Source: Hofstenia miamia (Eukaryota; Xenacoelomorpha; Acoela). Taken from it: a stretch of DNA of 64,000 bases. Both the position numbers and the translations under genes were made by a program. The notes below the pieces were generated by a model. The model was not told the origin of the DNA, did no database searches, and worked only from the letters and a program-made list of their open reading frames with translations. Position 1 is the first letter of the stretch. Each line of letters begins with the position of its first letter. The stretch spans positions 118,650-182,649 of the forward strand of contig SCFE01000063.1 of the NCBI GenBank assembly GCA_004352715.1, written 5' to 3'. This document shows positions 33,737 to 46,300 of this stretch, in pieces.

Positions 33737-36700
33737 TGTTGTGGAAATAGAACGGAAAGCAATCACATTTCAATTTGCAAGGCTGGAAACTAGTTATTCC
33801 GACCCACGGTGCGGGTAAAAAATTAGACTAGTCGGGTTACGTGTAATTTATAATCGGTAAAGGGGAAGAATGCTCACAGAATTTTGAAATTCTTAGACAA
33901 AATGATAAATTATTTTTGTATTTTTATTGGTTTTGCATAGCTTTTATAAATAATTTTATCTAAAAACATTTGTGCTTTTATACTAGTAATCTTTCTTTGA
34001 TAGATCGGGTGGCCACGGTTCAATGCCCACCAGCCGGGTCGCAGATCATTGTAAAACGAGGCGGGTTGAAAAAACTTACCCGTTTCATCACACCCTGACT
34101 ACGATTCTCTTGCTCAAATTCCAAAAGCAAAACGCAGGAAACACAATATACAATATGTTTAAAGTTATAAAACATGGCAGATTATCAAAATTCAAAACTA
34201 TTTCTCTACTACGAACAATTAAAAAATATTAAAATTATAAGCAATTGCTTAGATTAATCTGTTTCCTTCTAGAAAATGCCCAGCCTATGCCAATGAATCA
34301 ATGGACTTTCAACAAAGCAGTACGCAAGCGCATAGGCAACCTTTTTACTTTATCGTATCGTGAGTCCAAATGTGGACATTTGGAATTTTGCTTAATTCAA
34401 ATTCTGAAATTACAAATCATACCAACAAACTACTTTTATAAACAATTTCGAAAATATTTAAATTAAAGATTGCATTAACGCTTTTGCAAAAATTGTATTA
34501 ATTTACACTAATCATAGGTTAGAATTAGGGTTATAATGAAAATTTCATTGCAATGCATTTACTAATACAAGCTCCGTGAGCCTGGAAACTGGGACAAATT
34601 TTTTTAGGACTAACATGATACTGGGACCATAAATGAAAAATTTGCAACCACGTATTTCAGACTATTACTCACAATATTTACCAAAATATGAAATGGAACC
34701 AGAAAATTCCATGAGAATAGAATTCTGGTCTTGCAAAAAATAGTTGGAATATAAAAATTGAAAGTGCAACATTTCTAATAAAATTGAGCATTGAAGAAAA
34801 ATTATATATTTTCTGCAACTATTTGCATGCTATCAACCTGCTCCATTACCATGTACATGAGTATTCATTGAAAGCTTGCATATAAAATTTGGACTAAATG
34901 TAGTGTTAGAATGAATTTCTTTGAATTTTGAAATTATAATCAAATGCTGCTATTATTGGTGATTTGAAAACATTCAAAACCAATCGCAAATTTTTAAACT
35001 GTTTTTAAAGAAATAATTTTCAAGAAAATTTTTTCACTAGGTACTTAATTCCAAGAAATCAAATAATTTGATAATTGCATTAAAAAACACTAAAAATTAT
35101 TATTTTTAAGTTACTTCCTATTAAATCTACTGCCTCAAATAATTGTTTCATTAGAATTCATAGGTAGAGATCTCCAAGAAACTAATAATTTGCTAATTTA
35201 CTTTTGCTTTAACATTGAAAATTGCGGGTTCTCGAGCACCTTTGTTAATAATAAGCTGGCATGTTGCACAATAGCTACACAAGAATTTCTAAGAATTTAA
35301 GTGTAATTCTACATATAACACAGAATTTTAAAGAAATTTAAAAAGTTTTGATATAATTGAAAACGTCACAATTTAAAAACGTTATTAAATAAATAGTATA
35401 TACAAAAAACAAAAAATTAATCTTTAAAAAAAGATTTTCTAGGTGCTTAGCGTCCCCTTGGCTACGAACCTTGCAGTACCCCCGGTAAAAAAATGTTGCA
35501 AAAATTTTTGAACAAAATATGAAAAAATAAGGATGCCAACTAAAAAGAATATCACAATTTCAAGCAATGTACTTAATTAAAATGATTTTCCTTCAGCAGT
35601 AGCAAACAATCAGACATAATTTTATAAAAATCGTTTATATGTAATATCGTCACACCAAACAACGCTCTTAAATGTTACGAAGCGCAGAACACAGAAAATT
35701 ACTATGTATACACATATGGTAACATGTGCTCTTTACGTTGTTCACATTCAGAATGAATGTACAGAAATCAATGGCACTAATGACAAAGCTGCAGAATATT
35801 GCGGAGTAGCTGGTAAAATAATGAAAAAAACTAATACTTTGTATGCCAGCAAGCATACTTATTCCAGAATTATTCAAAAATAAGTCATTTTTAAAAAATA
35901 TTATCTAAGTGAAAATAAACGAATTCATACATTTAATTTATTAGTATACTTTTACATTGTATTTTGTTGCTTAAATAAAAATGGTGTCATTTCGAAAATT
36001 GCATTTATTAATTCACAAAAATTTGTTGAAAATATATTAATTATAAAATTTTACTGCTGAGATTCTTTGCTTTGGCGTTATTGTGTACAATTGATGCGAA
36101 AAACACGTCTTGAAATGGAAGGTTCGTAACATTAAATGGCTTAATGCCAAAGACTTTCTAATGATGGGCTCAAAACTTAAGTTTTATAAAAAAATTCACA
36201 GGGAATGATAAGTTTTTAGTGATTTGTGAAAAACAAAATTAAATTTAGGGAAATGACTGCACTAAAAAATAATAAAAATTTGAATGAAAAAATAGTATTC
36301 GGGTTGCTTTACTGTGTTTTGTAGTCGATTATGTTAATCTAGTTCTTTTCATTAAGAATAGTTTTGTAGTGAAAAATACTGAAGCGCAGACCTCCTTTAA
36401 ATAAGCGCTTGTTATGCTCCGATTAGCAGTGGTATTTACTAGGACCCGGTGGCATGATTATTTTAATAGTCGGTTCAGTCTGTTGTATTACATTTTTTAC
36501 AAATGTGTAGAAAAAAACTTTCCGTGAATTTTATTTGTTTCATGTTCATTTGAATTGTTTACCATTGTGAAATGTTCCCACAATCCGATTCTTTATTAAA
36601 AAAACTGCCGCAAAATTAATCTAAAAGGTGCTGTATTCAGCTAACGATTTTTTAACTGAAAATGTTTATTTTAAGGCATTCAAGTGCATCAATTCTATTT

Positions 36701-37055
36701 TCAAACAACAGAACTTATTTTAAATGCAAAAATAATACAAAACCCTACAAAATGTAATATAAATTTGTCCACAGGGTCAATATTTCTGTTGAAGGAAAAC
36801 ATCTTCAAAAGCTCACAAAAAATGAGGCGTTTATTTCAATTAATGAACAATGAAATAATTAACAAGGATATTTAGATAAAAATGTATAAAATAGAGCTGA
36901 ACTAATAACGCAATACATCAGATTTTATAAGACCATTATATGTTGAATAGTACAACTGACCATATGTGGAAATATGAAAAAAGTTAAATTTTGAAATGAG
37001 AAACACACCTGGTCCGGTGTAACTTTAAGAAATTGACTCTACTGTACAACGGACC

Positions 37056-37089
<34 letters not shown>
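33737..37089. other. AT-rich intergenic, no gene seen
   Basis: No supported exon on either strand. It contains the second copy of an unnamed repeat at about 34590-34710 and a GC-richer patch at 35440-35490 that resembles old transposon sequence. Confidence 0.45.
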
Positions 37090-37213
37090 NNNNNNNNNNN
37101 NNNNNNNNNNNNNNNNNNNNNNNNNNNNNNNNNNNNNNNNNNNNNNNNNNNNNNNNNNNNNNNNNNNNNNNNNNNNNNNNNNNNNNNNNNNNNNNNNNNN
37201 NNNNNNNNNNNNN
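37090..37213. other. Assembly gap, 124 N, inside a TA microsatellite
   Basis: TA runs flank both sides, so the gap is probably unresolved microsatellite. Confidence 0.95.
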
Positions 37214-37229
37214 TATATATATATATATA

Positions 37230-37771
37230 CTGTTCCATAATTCCCTACGTTTCAAATTACTACTGCATTTATGTTATCCAATCAGAATTGTGCGACAGGA
37301 TTTGTCTCTGAAGCCATGGAAGCCAACAAATGTGCAATTTCTGAGTCCTGATGATCATGTCAATCGAGTGAATTGCTGCCAAGAAATCATTAATGCATAC
37401 CGCTCGCCGCGCCTGAGTGACTGGCTGTTCTTCTCTGATGAATGTGCCATCTATTCATCTACCAGAGTGCATAATGTGGTCTTTTGGAGCAATGAAAATC
37501 CACATTTTTGGGATCAGTTTGTGCAGCACCCACCAAAAGAATATTTGATTGGCCCATTCTTTATTGAGGGACGAATGGACAGCCAACGATACATTGAGTT
37601 GCTGAAAAATGACTTCATTGCTGAGTTGCGACGTAGAGTAATCTATGAATGATCTCATCGGTTAGTTTTTGTTTGTTAAATATAGATGTATTGATTATAT
37701 TAATGATAGTGTCTGTTTGTATTATTGATTAAGTGAAGTAGTAATTTGAAACGTAGGGACTTATGGAACAG
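37230..37771 (+). mobile_element. Internally deleted mariner-like element with intact inverted repeats
   Basis: The 35-bp ends are inverted with one mismatch: CTGTTCCATAATTCCCTACG... at 37230-37264 and its complement at 37737-37771. The left end follows a TA run, consistent with TA targeting. The total length of about 540 bp is well below an autonomous copy. The near-perfect ends suggest recent mobilisation. Confidence 0.8.
37290..37652 (+). pseudogene. Mariner-like transposase fragment
   Basis: An open frame of about 120 codons matches the middle of an IS630/Tc1/mariner transposase: LKPWKPTNVQFLSPDDHVNR, then LFFSDECAIY with the first catalytic Asp, FWSNENPHFW, and IGPFFIEGRMDSQRYIELLK. The usual VMVW segment between HPPK and IGPFF is missing, and the frame stops before the second Asp and the third acidic residue. 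It cannot be active. The frame has stayed open, so the deletion is probably young. Confidence 0.8.
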
Positions 37772-37790
37772 ACTGTATATATATATATAA

Positions 37791-39456
37791 AACATTAAGA
37801 TCAAAATATTAGTTGCACCACTTGCGATCTAAAACAAATAAAAAGGTTAATAGATGCATTAGTAAATCCTCTCGTAAAAGCCACACCAGTAAACCTAAAA
37901 TTTTGAAAAAAAATTTAAAGTGCGACTTATACAGGCAGGCTAAGAATTACATGCAAAGCTTCTCAATAAGTTCAGGTTTGAGGTATATTTGGGAATGCCC
38001 AAATGCTGAAAATAATTCATTCAACAATAAAACACTACGAAATACACAACTTTTAATTTTGCTTTTCTAGATGGCATGTGTTGCAAATAGTGTTGATTGA
38101 TTTGTTATTTGTAGTTAAATTAAATTTGTAAATGAATCGATAACGTATTTGGGAAAGGATGCAATTAGAGTGGTATAGCGGATGCGGCTTATACCTGAAA
38201 CTCGAATAACCTTCAGTTCGAGGTGCGGCTTATGCACTAGCATTTACGATAATTCTAGGGCTGCTATTTTTTTTACCTAAAAATGCAAATCCTTATAAAA
38301 CTGAAACTAAGCTAAAAACCAATTTTTACATACTTTTTTTACATCAAAGTCTGAAATTATTTAGGTCTAATTTTTTAAGTAATTATTTCAGCACTACAAA
38401 GTTAAAATTAAGGACAAAAATAAAAAAACATTCTTTGCAGTTGTAGTATACCACGGCTCTAAGAATTATATGACACTTTTCGGTGTTTCTATACAAGAGT
38501 GAATTGTTTTTGCGACATTTTGACTTTATTGGCTTACGATAGACCTAGTGTTTACACATATGCATGAATTTTAATGAACATTAGGCTCTGACAAAGAAAA
38601 TTTAATTTTTAATTTATTAAATGACATAAACTACACATTCTTTAAAATTCATTTTTACGCTCAACAATTGAATTTCGGAATTATTTAGCAATTTAAATAA
38701 AACTTATCAAAAAGCGTATAATATTGAAAAAATCAAATCAATTACAACTTTCGTAAACAATATATCCCTAAAATCGATTCTATATCATGGAAAGGATTTT
38801 AGTTTTTTAAAAAGTATTAATTAGCAATAAACTGGATATACTGTAAATTCGAAATCCATGATTTTGTTCATTGCTTTTTGTATTTTGTTGTTGACGAATT
38901 ATGTGTAGTATTAGCAGCTTTTGTTGAGATGTTTAATTACGCCAATGTACTTCCTTAATAAGAAATTATATTCTATCCTGTTCTTTAAATAACGCATTTA
39001 ATACATATTTACATTGTTTCCCACTTTTGCCATCTCCCTAATCAGCAACGTGCTCATCAAAACATTTGAGTGGAATATCAGGTAGTCGACTTCTGGCATT
39101 GAAAAATTTTCACGTTTTACTTCAAAGTCAAATTCCTTGTCTAGTTTAATTTTTTACAATATAAAATATCTTAATGAACAAAGGTGATTAACCAAGTCTG
39201 TTCAAAATTGCGTTTCCACAATGTTTGTCAGTTTTAAATAATGTGTTGTGAGGTATGACTAAGAACCTTAAATTAAACTATAGTTTTTATGGATTAATGT
39301 AGTGCCGGCAGCAAACGATCATTGACAGTCCGATAATCATCAGATTGCTTTAGTATTTTTTAAATAAATTATAATGTACCAATACAAAACTTGAGAAAAT
39401 AAACTTAAAAAGGACAACACTGCGAAACAAGTTAAAATATTTGGCAGAAAATTGTT
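37791..39456. other. Intergenic 3' of RNPS1, no gene seen
   Basis: AT-rich. Three copies of TGCG(G/A)CTTAT near 37921, 38182 and 38224 suggest an old repeat. The last 200 bp is likely RNPS1 3' untranslated sequence. Confidence 0.45.
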
Positions 39457-41463
39457 TTAATCTGAATCAGACGACGAACTAGATTTCCTACGGCGGCGCT
39501 TTGGTGGAGAAGGACGCCTACGTCTAGGAGGTGACGGTGTACGGCGACGAGACCGATAGGGAGGCGGTGGGCTACGTCTGCTAATACGAGAACGCGGTGG
39601 AGAATACCTTCTTGATCGTGGCTTTGGAGCAGGCAATACCATTGAAACTATGATTTCCTGTCCATCAATTTGACCACCATCCATAAACTTTTTGGCTTTA
39701 ATAGCCTCAGCCGGTTCACTGTACTCAATGTATGCGAAACTAAAAGCAATGTTAGCAAAGAATTAAACTTAATAAATATGAGCATGGCACATCCGAAAGT
39801 AGTTCAAAATATTTTCCACCGGACTCAACCTGAAAATAGAAATGCCAGTCCTCACTTCGAAAGTGAATTTGATTTCGCTTCAAACTCAAATAATGACTAA
39901 CAAAATATATCCATAAAATGCAGAAATATGGCAAGTAGAGTCCTGCTGAACGAGGACCACAAAAAAAAGACGTGAAAAAATTCTGAAATTTAAGCATTAC
40001 CAAGTCCAATTTGGTTGAATACTTGACACTGCATTCGAAACACTACACATGTTAAATGAACATTTTTTGTAATATCTCTGCTTAGTATTCAACTTCTACA
40101 GAAAGAGATGAGCGAAACCGAGATTGACAAAGTCAACATGGTATCAGATCAGTGTATGTGGTTACACAGGTCTCCAAGGCCTAGCCTGAAACGATAGTAT
40201 ACTCACAATATTAACTTACTGTAAGTATACAGGCCTCTATTTTTCAAAAAATCGTAATATATCCATTTTAAGAGGTTGTACAAAAAAGTTATGTAAGAGA
40301 CATTTTCTCATGCTAGCTTAACTTAAAACAGGGCACCCAACATCGGAAATTCAAACGTAATTGGCAGTATAAATACACTCTGAGCGTTAATGATTTTGAG
40401 AAAATCAAATCATCTCTATGTTCTGTATAATTACCAATTTTGTGAGAAACACCTTAACTCATCAGGAGGCATTTTAAACAAGAGAATGCTGTGAAATACA
40501 TTTGCATAATGATGAACTGTTGCAATTGATTGTACATACCACATGTATTTCGCGCGTTTTATAGTTTTCTTTTTAACCTTTATCTTGTACTTTTTGAACG
40601 TATCGGTGCTGTCGATGGACTGACAGACAGCAATAAGTGTCATGGTTTTACTAAATCCACACAATCCACATATTCAGAGAGCAAAATCAAATAAACATAG
40701 TAAAAATATCTCTTTCGAGGTAAATCATTATACATACACATGAAAAATTTCTTATTGCGATCAAGATTGGTCTGAAAATGCCATGGGTCTCTTTTTAAGA
40801 ATTCCTGTTACAGCCACGCAGACAGAGGGAAAAAATATCTCTGGTGAAGGGAAGAATTAAAAAGTATACCCTTTGTATAAATGACTGTGCACTGGATCCC
40901 TTCTTATGTCCACTGTTTTAATTTTGCCATAAACGGAGAATATTTCGTTCAAGTGGTCTTTGTTAATATTACGTGTTAACTTGTTAACATGAATTTTACG
41001 TGATTGGGGACTTGCCGAGCGCTCACGACGAGGTTTTGGTGATGGGGAGCTTCTTCTTCTAAAACAGAATCTCAAAGAAATTGCATTTTAAATAAATATA
41101 CTTTCAAATATGGGCTTATCTTATGTATGGAACTCTTTTAGCAAATTTATATGAGGTCAGCGTTCAAAAGAAATGCGAAACACAAAAATATGTTTCAGAT
41201 ACAAGGATAATGATAATGAATTTTTACTAGTGTTATTAGTAGTTGCATTGAAGTGTATTAACAAACATAAAGGTAGAAACAATAAAATACCTTGAAGAAT
41301 TAGCAGTAGACTTCCCTGTTTTCTTGGATGGAGGTGATGCAGATCTAGAAGATCTGGAAGAATCTGAAGAACTGCTTGAAGAGCTTGAAGAGTCTGAAGA
41401 ATCACTAGAACTAGATGAATCAGAGCTATGACGACGTTTTCGTGGAGAAATGGGCTTCGCCAT
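39457..41463 (-). CDS. RNPS1: RNA-binding protein with serine-rich domain 1 (RNPS1)
   Basis: Nuclear splicing activator and peripheral exon-junction-complex protein. Coding exons are 41463-41291, 41058-40870 and 39739-39457, with GT-AG introns and matching phases, giving 214 residues (vertebrate RNPS1 is about 305). Residues 1-57 are almost all Ser with Asp and Arg, then an SPSPKPRRERSASP linker. The single RRM starts near residue 79 with RNP2 IHVNKL (80-85) and has RNP1 KGFAYIEY (120-127) across intron 2. It ends with MDGGQIDGQEI, very like known RNPS1. The C-terminus is Arg/Pro/Ser-rich (SPPRSR, RRRRKSSSSSDSD). The N-terminal region is shorter than in vertebrates. A splice acceptor sits 7 nt before the ATG. 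Confidence 0.94.
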
Positions 41464-41470
41464 TGCAGAA

Positions 41471-41472
41471 CT
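41471..41472 (-). other. Splice acceptor 7 nt upstream of RNPS1 ATG
   Basis: The minus strand reads CTTTTAATTTTCAG, then TTCTGCA, then ATG. The pyrimidine-rich tract and CAG are strong. It is a 5' UTR intron acceptor or a trans-splice site. Confidence 0.55.
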
Positions 41473-41644
41473 GAAAATTAAAAGCAGGTGTTAGCTAGTG
41501 ATTGGACTTATATAGTCTAATATACTGAAAATTCATATAATTTTAAAAAATTCAATTGATAGTTCAACTTGACTTAAGAAAACCACCAAAATATCTAAAA
41601 TAAAAAATATCCACAAGTAAAATATTTCCTAGAAGAACAATTAG

Positions 41645-41737
41645 TCTATGTGGAATCGAACCCGGTGTGACATGGGGCACATGGGGATTGCTTTGCAATC
41701 TGGAAGGAATGACATCAACTGCGCTATCACCAATACA
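41645..41737 (-). repeat. tRNA-derived SINE or tRNA pseudogene
   Basis: On the minus strand a pol III A box TAGCGCAGTTG (41716-41726) is followed about 55 nt later by a perfect B box GGTTCGATTCC (41652-41662). The region between has an anticodon-like loop ATTGCAA. The stems that should flank the B box do not pair, so it is not a working tRNA. A SINE head is most likely. Confidence 0.6.
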
Positions 41738-41932
41738 ATTCTATTTTTAAATGAAAGCTCAATCAGGAAGGCGAGCGCAGGGTGTTGTTAGGTTACAAAA
41801 AAATCTTCATTAATCATCAAAGGTTTTTGACGAAGTTTCTTTTATACAAGATCATATAATAAACCATAACGGACTGTTTTCAGCAGATCTGCGAAGACAT
41901 GCGATGGCAAATTTAAGGTGACTTATAAAACA

Positions 41933-42700
41933 ACATAAAAATATGGCATTAAAGTTAAAGCGAACGCAGATCATACAACAAAGGTGATATTTACAAATTA
42001 ACAACTACACATTTATATTGATTTTTAAGAAGTCGATGTCTAACCCAAAGATCAACTGCTAGCAAAAGAGGGGATTCTTCGATCAAAACAATTGAGAACA
42101 AGCTGTTTTGCGCATGTGAGGTAGATGAAATGTAGAATGAGAAAACTCAGACATAAAAATATGGATTAAAGTTATAGAGAGTGGAGGTTAAACAACAAAG
42201 GTGATATTTACAAATTAACAACTACACATTTATATTGATTTTTAAGAAGTCGATGTCTAACCCAAAGATCAACTGCTAGCAAAAGAGGGGATTCTTCGAT
42301 CAAAACAATTGAGAACAAGCTGTTTTGCGCATGTGAGGTAGATGAAATGTAGAATGAGAAAACTCAGACGTAAGAGCAAAGATTAAATGTGTTAGAATGT
42401 TGAGGTTGAGAAACTTAAGGGACAAAGAAAACGAGTATCATCAGGATATAAAATACACTCATACTTAAGAGTCAGAGACATATGAGAGAAATCTAGATGT
42501 CAACATGGGTAAATATAATAGAACTCAATATTCTTTATAAATACTTTGAAGAAAAATTGAATGAACTCTATAACCGATCAAAATTTAGTCTGATAGTTGC
42601 ATGAATGGATGCTACTCGAATAAGAAACAATGCGAGTATCAGCAGGATATAAAATACACTCATACTTAAGAGTCAGAGACATATGACAAGAAATGATTAA
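41933..42700. repeat. 218-bp tandem duplication and a second 60-bp repeat
   Basis: A block starting ACATAAAAATATGG at 41933 recurs at 42151 and, degraded, at 42369. About 175 bp (from AAGGTGATAT at 41981 and at 42198) is identical. Further on, GAGTATCA(T/G)CAGGATATAA plus about 45 bp occurs at 42433 and 42634. No coding frame. Confidence 0.8.
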
Positions 42701-43388
42701 TGAATATTGTAAACTAGAAGCTCAAGATTCGAACCCTGCGACAAACCGGAAATAACTTGAAAATCAAAATGCAGACTGTATACAAACTAACTGGAGATCT
42801 TCAGAGAAATAACCGGAGATCCGTAAGAAAGAAGAGTCGAATCCAAGTTTTCAAGATATTGGCTAAACAGGTGAGCATTATCAAAATGCGAATAGGCACT
42901 ATCAAGGAATAGTCCGAAGTAGAGTAAAGTTGATTAAAAAATAGGTGATGTTAGGATGAGAAAATGAAAGGGTTGCAGGCCTGTAAGACAACCTGTGATG
43001 TTTTTAATAAATGAGAAGAAATGGAGTAACTTAAGTGATGAAAGGACTGCAAAGACTGCATGCAGAACGGATTGCATGATTTTAAATCCATCATCACAAC
43101 CAACAAACATTGACAGGAACCGCAGTAAATTTAGTCTTTAAAAATAGTAAAGGCCAAAAACATTAAAAACATGTGCATGTGCACCTCCGTGCTGTTACGA
43201 AGAACGTTTCGACCATGTGAATAATATTTGTATAATGCAAAACAATAAATATAGAAATTTATTCCTTCATAAATATCTTCATACTTATTAGTCAAGAAAA
43301 ACTAAATATACAAATCTCAAAAATGTATCTAAAATTCTGAAAAAACATCTCCTGCTGCCAATTTCATTGAATGAAGTCTTGAAATAAA
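42701..43388. other. RTCB 3' flank, no gene seen
   Basis: Nothing recognisable. The part nearest 43388 is probably RTCB 3' untranslated sequence. Confidence 0.45.
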
Positions 43389-46300
43389 TTAACCTTTTAT
43401 CACGGCGATTGGTCGTAAACGAATGCATTTTTTGCTGATGCCCGCAGCATGGCAAGTATTTACAACGTCGGTAACGTTTTTGTACGACTCAGGAGCTTCC
43501 TCCATTACTAATTTAGGAGATGCAACCCGAATCGAAATTCCTTTACTTTGCAATACGTCCAAAACGTCTCCGTAATCTAAATTGCGCCGAGATTTCGCAC
43601 GACTAAGAGCTCGGCCAGCACCATGACAAGTAGTGCCAAAAGTTGTCTCCATACCATGATGTGTGCCTAAATGATGTCATGAAAGTAAATACATTACAAA
43701 CAAAAACCTTTGTCTAAAAAATGGAGGAACTTAATTAAAAAAGCAAGGACTTGTATATACCTGTCAATACGTAACTACAAGTCCCCATGGTACCACCTAT
43801 TAGAACAGGTTGCCCAGTTAGTTGGTAGTCAACAGGAATTAACGGATGATGAGGAGGAAATGCACGAGTTGCTCCTTTACGATGAACTAATAAAGTTTTC
43901 GGGCGACCATCAACGATGTGTTCTTCGATTTTGGCCACATTATGAGAAACGTCGTAGATGACATGCATATCCAGATCATCTGGTGTTGACTTAAATAGTT
44001 TCGCAATTGCCTGTCGAGTGAGAAATGTCATTGAAGAGCGATTAACCCAAGCGAAGTTTGCTGCCGCCGCCATTGCCTAAAATCTTAAATGCTTAGCGCT
44101 CATTTGTAAGTCAAGCTAATCATGAGAGAAAACTCTGAGCCAGAAATATAAATTACACATGACATAGATGCTAGATTTTGTATAAATACTTAATATAAAT
44201 TAAAACATCGATGTTTTCACATAACATTAATTCAGCTGTTCATTCCTCTTTAAATAATAAATTAGTGTGAATGCACTGAGCAAAATTGTGCCCCCGCCTG
44301 TCAATAGTACAAAAGAATTGTCAAATACTCCATATTCACAAGGTGTCTTTCAGCTGATACGATTAAAGTTTATTTCATAAGAATTTAATGTGGTTAAAAA
44401 TTTAAACCTTTAAATAATCTTGACCTTCTTGTGAATGAATACGAGCACAAGCTAGTTGACGATCATTGACTTCAATGTGATCTCTCTTCATGGCTTTCTC
44501 CATAGCAACTAATGCATCCGTCGCCACTTGATGACCAAAACCACGACTACCGCAGTGAATCATTACGCAAACTTGTCCAGTGAAGTCAATACCCATTTTA
44601 CGTGCACTGTGGGTATCGAAAATCTCATCTACGACCTAAATCAAAGTAAAAGTACAAATAATATTTTGACTACCTGAAGCTCTGCATAATGATTTCCAGC
44701 GCCAAGTGTGCCTAATTGAGGTAAGCCCCGTTTTTTGGCACGACTAGAAACCACACGCGAGTCGGCTTGAAGCATTCTTCCATACTCTTCACAATGCTCT
44801 TTATCCTCTGCCCAAATATAACCTTCTCGCAACGACCAATCCATTCCCATTTCTAAAGCTTCTTCTAAGTCTCTGGCAGACATAGGAATTACACCTTTTG
44901 ACCCGACTCCAACAGGAATGTGGTCAAACATTGTCTGTGCTAGTTCCTCCTTATACGGCAAAACATCTTTTTCTGATAAATTGGTTCTAATTAAGCGCAC
45001 CTAAAATTTTTAAATTGAATATTTACAAATTAATATATAAAATTTCGTACTACCATATTTTTTGAAATCGTGGATTAGCAGCTGGCAACTAAAAACTGCC
45101 GTAGCTACACAAATTAATCTTCCTGATTTTATCAGGAATTTGCGGAATAGCTTTTTCCGTCTTAACTATACAATTTAATCAGTCCGACGTGTTGGCAATA
45201 TTCTACACATTCCACTTGTAATTTATTTTATATATATATATATAGTAGAAATGCTGATAGCAAGAGCAGTCATGTTTGGGCTTACTAATTCTTTTCGCTT
45301 ACATGATAGATTAAGAGCCAGCGTTTGCTGTACCAGTGAGGAAGCCACCATTAGTAGCCATTAGTAGGCTAAAGCAGGATAGATGCAAACATCTCAACTA
45401 AAGTGCACTCTGCTGATCAGACTCAACACAGATTAGTGCTCTGCGTGCCAGGGATCTTCAGGAGTCTCACGGTTATACCCGCCTTAGTAGTCACACTTCT
45501 AGGGGTAAAGTCCAGAACAGGATTTTCGTTTCACCCACTATTCAGTCTTTCGACTGGCACAGTACAGTAAAATTACAGAAATTTCCTTAACAAAAGGTTA
45601 AAAACAATGTTGTCCGCCTTCTATACAGTCTCTCAATTGTTTCACACGTTCGAGAAAAATCCTGCTGCAACTATCATTCTCAAAGTTAGGATTGTGAAAG
45701 GTGGGAGTTGAACGGTTGGATTATTTCTCTGCAGTATCGATCTGAATTCAATGAAGAAAATGGCACCAATGTTAGGTCTGAAAGAAATAGCACACCAAAC
45801 ACTCAACCAGTGTTTTGAGAACTCATAAAACCCAAAAGGAGAAATCAAGTTTCGTCTGAAAAAATGTCAGATCGTGTATATTCGTACTGTTTTGTGATGA
45901 AATCATGTAAATAAGACAGATGATAAAAGTGATAACATGACTTAAATTTTCATTAATCGATTAATTGGCTTTTCTCATTGATGCTTTAATCCGTAATCCT
46001 AAAACCATTTGCACTCCAACAGTTGTCTTTAGATATGCAATAAAACAAATATTTTGATATTTTTACCACAGAAAAGAATCAAATATCTGCACATTCAACT
46101 TGATTATCAATATAATCTAGATGTATATGTCTTTGATAAGCACATAATTTTTCAAAGAAAACCTTTAGCAGGTCATTTTCAACAACTCGTAATTTCTAAT
46201 GTTAATAACAATTGCTCTAATATACTTGAAAGATAACCCTATGCCTATAATTCAGATGGAAATAGTGAAACCATAAACAAATTGTAATATAAAAACATCT

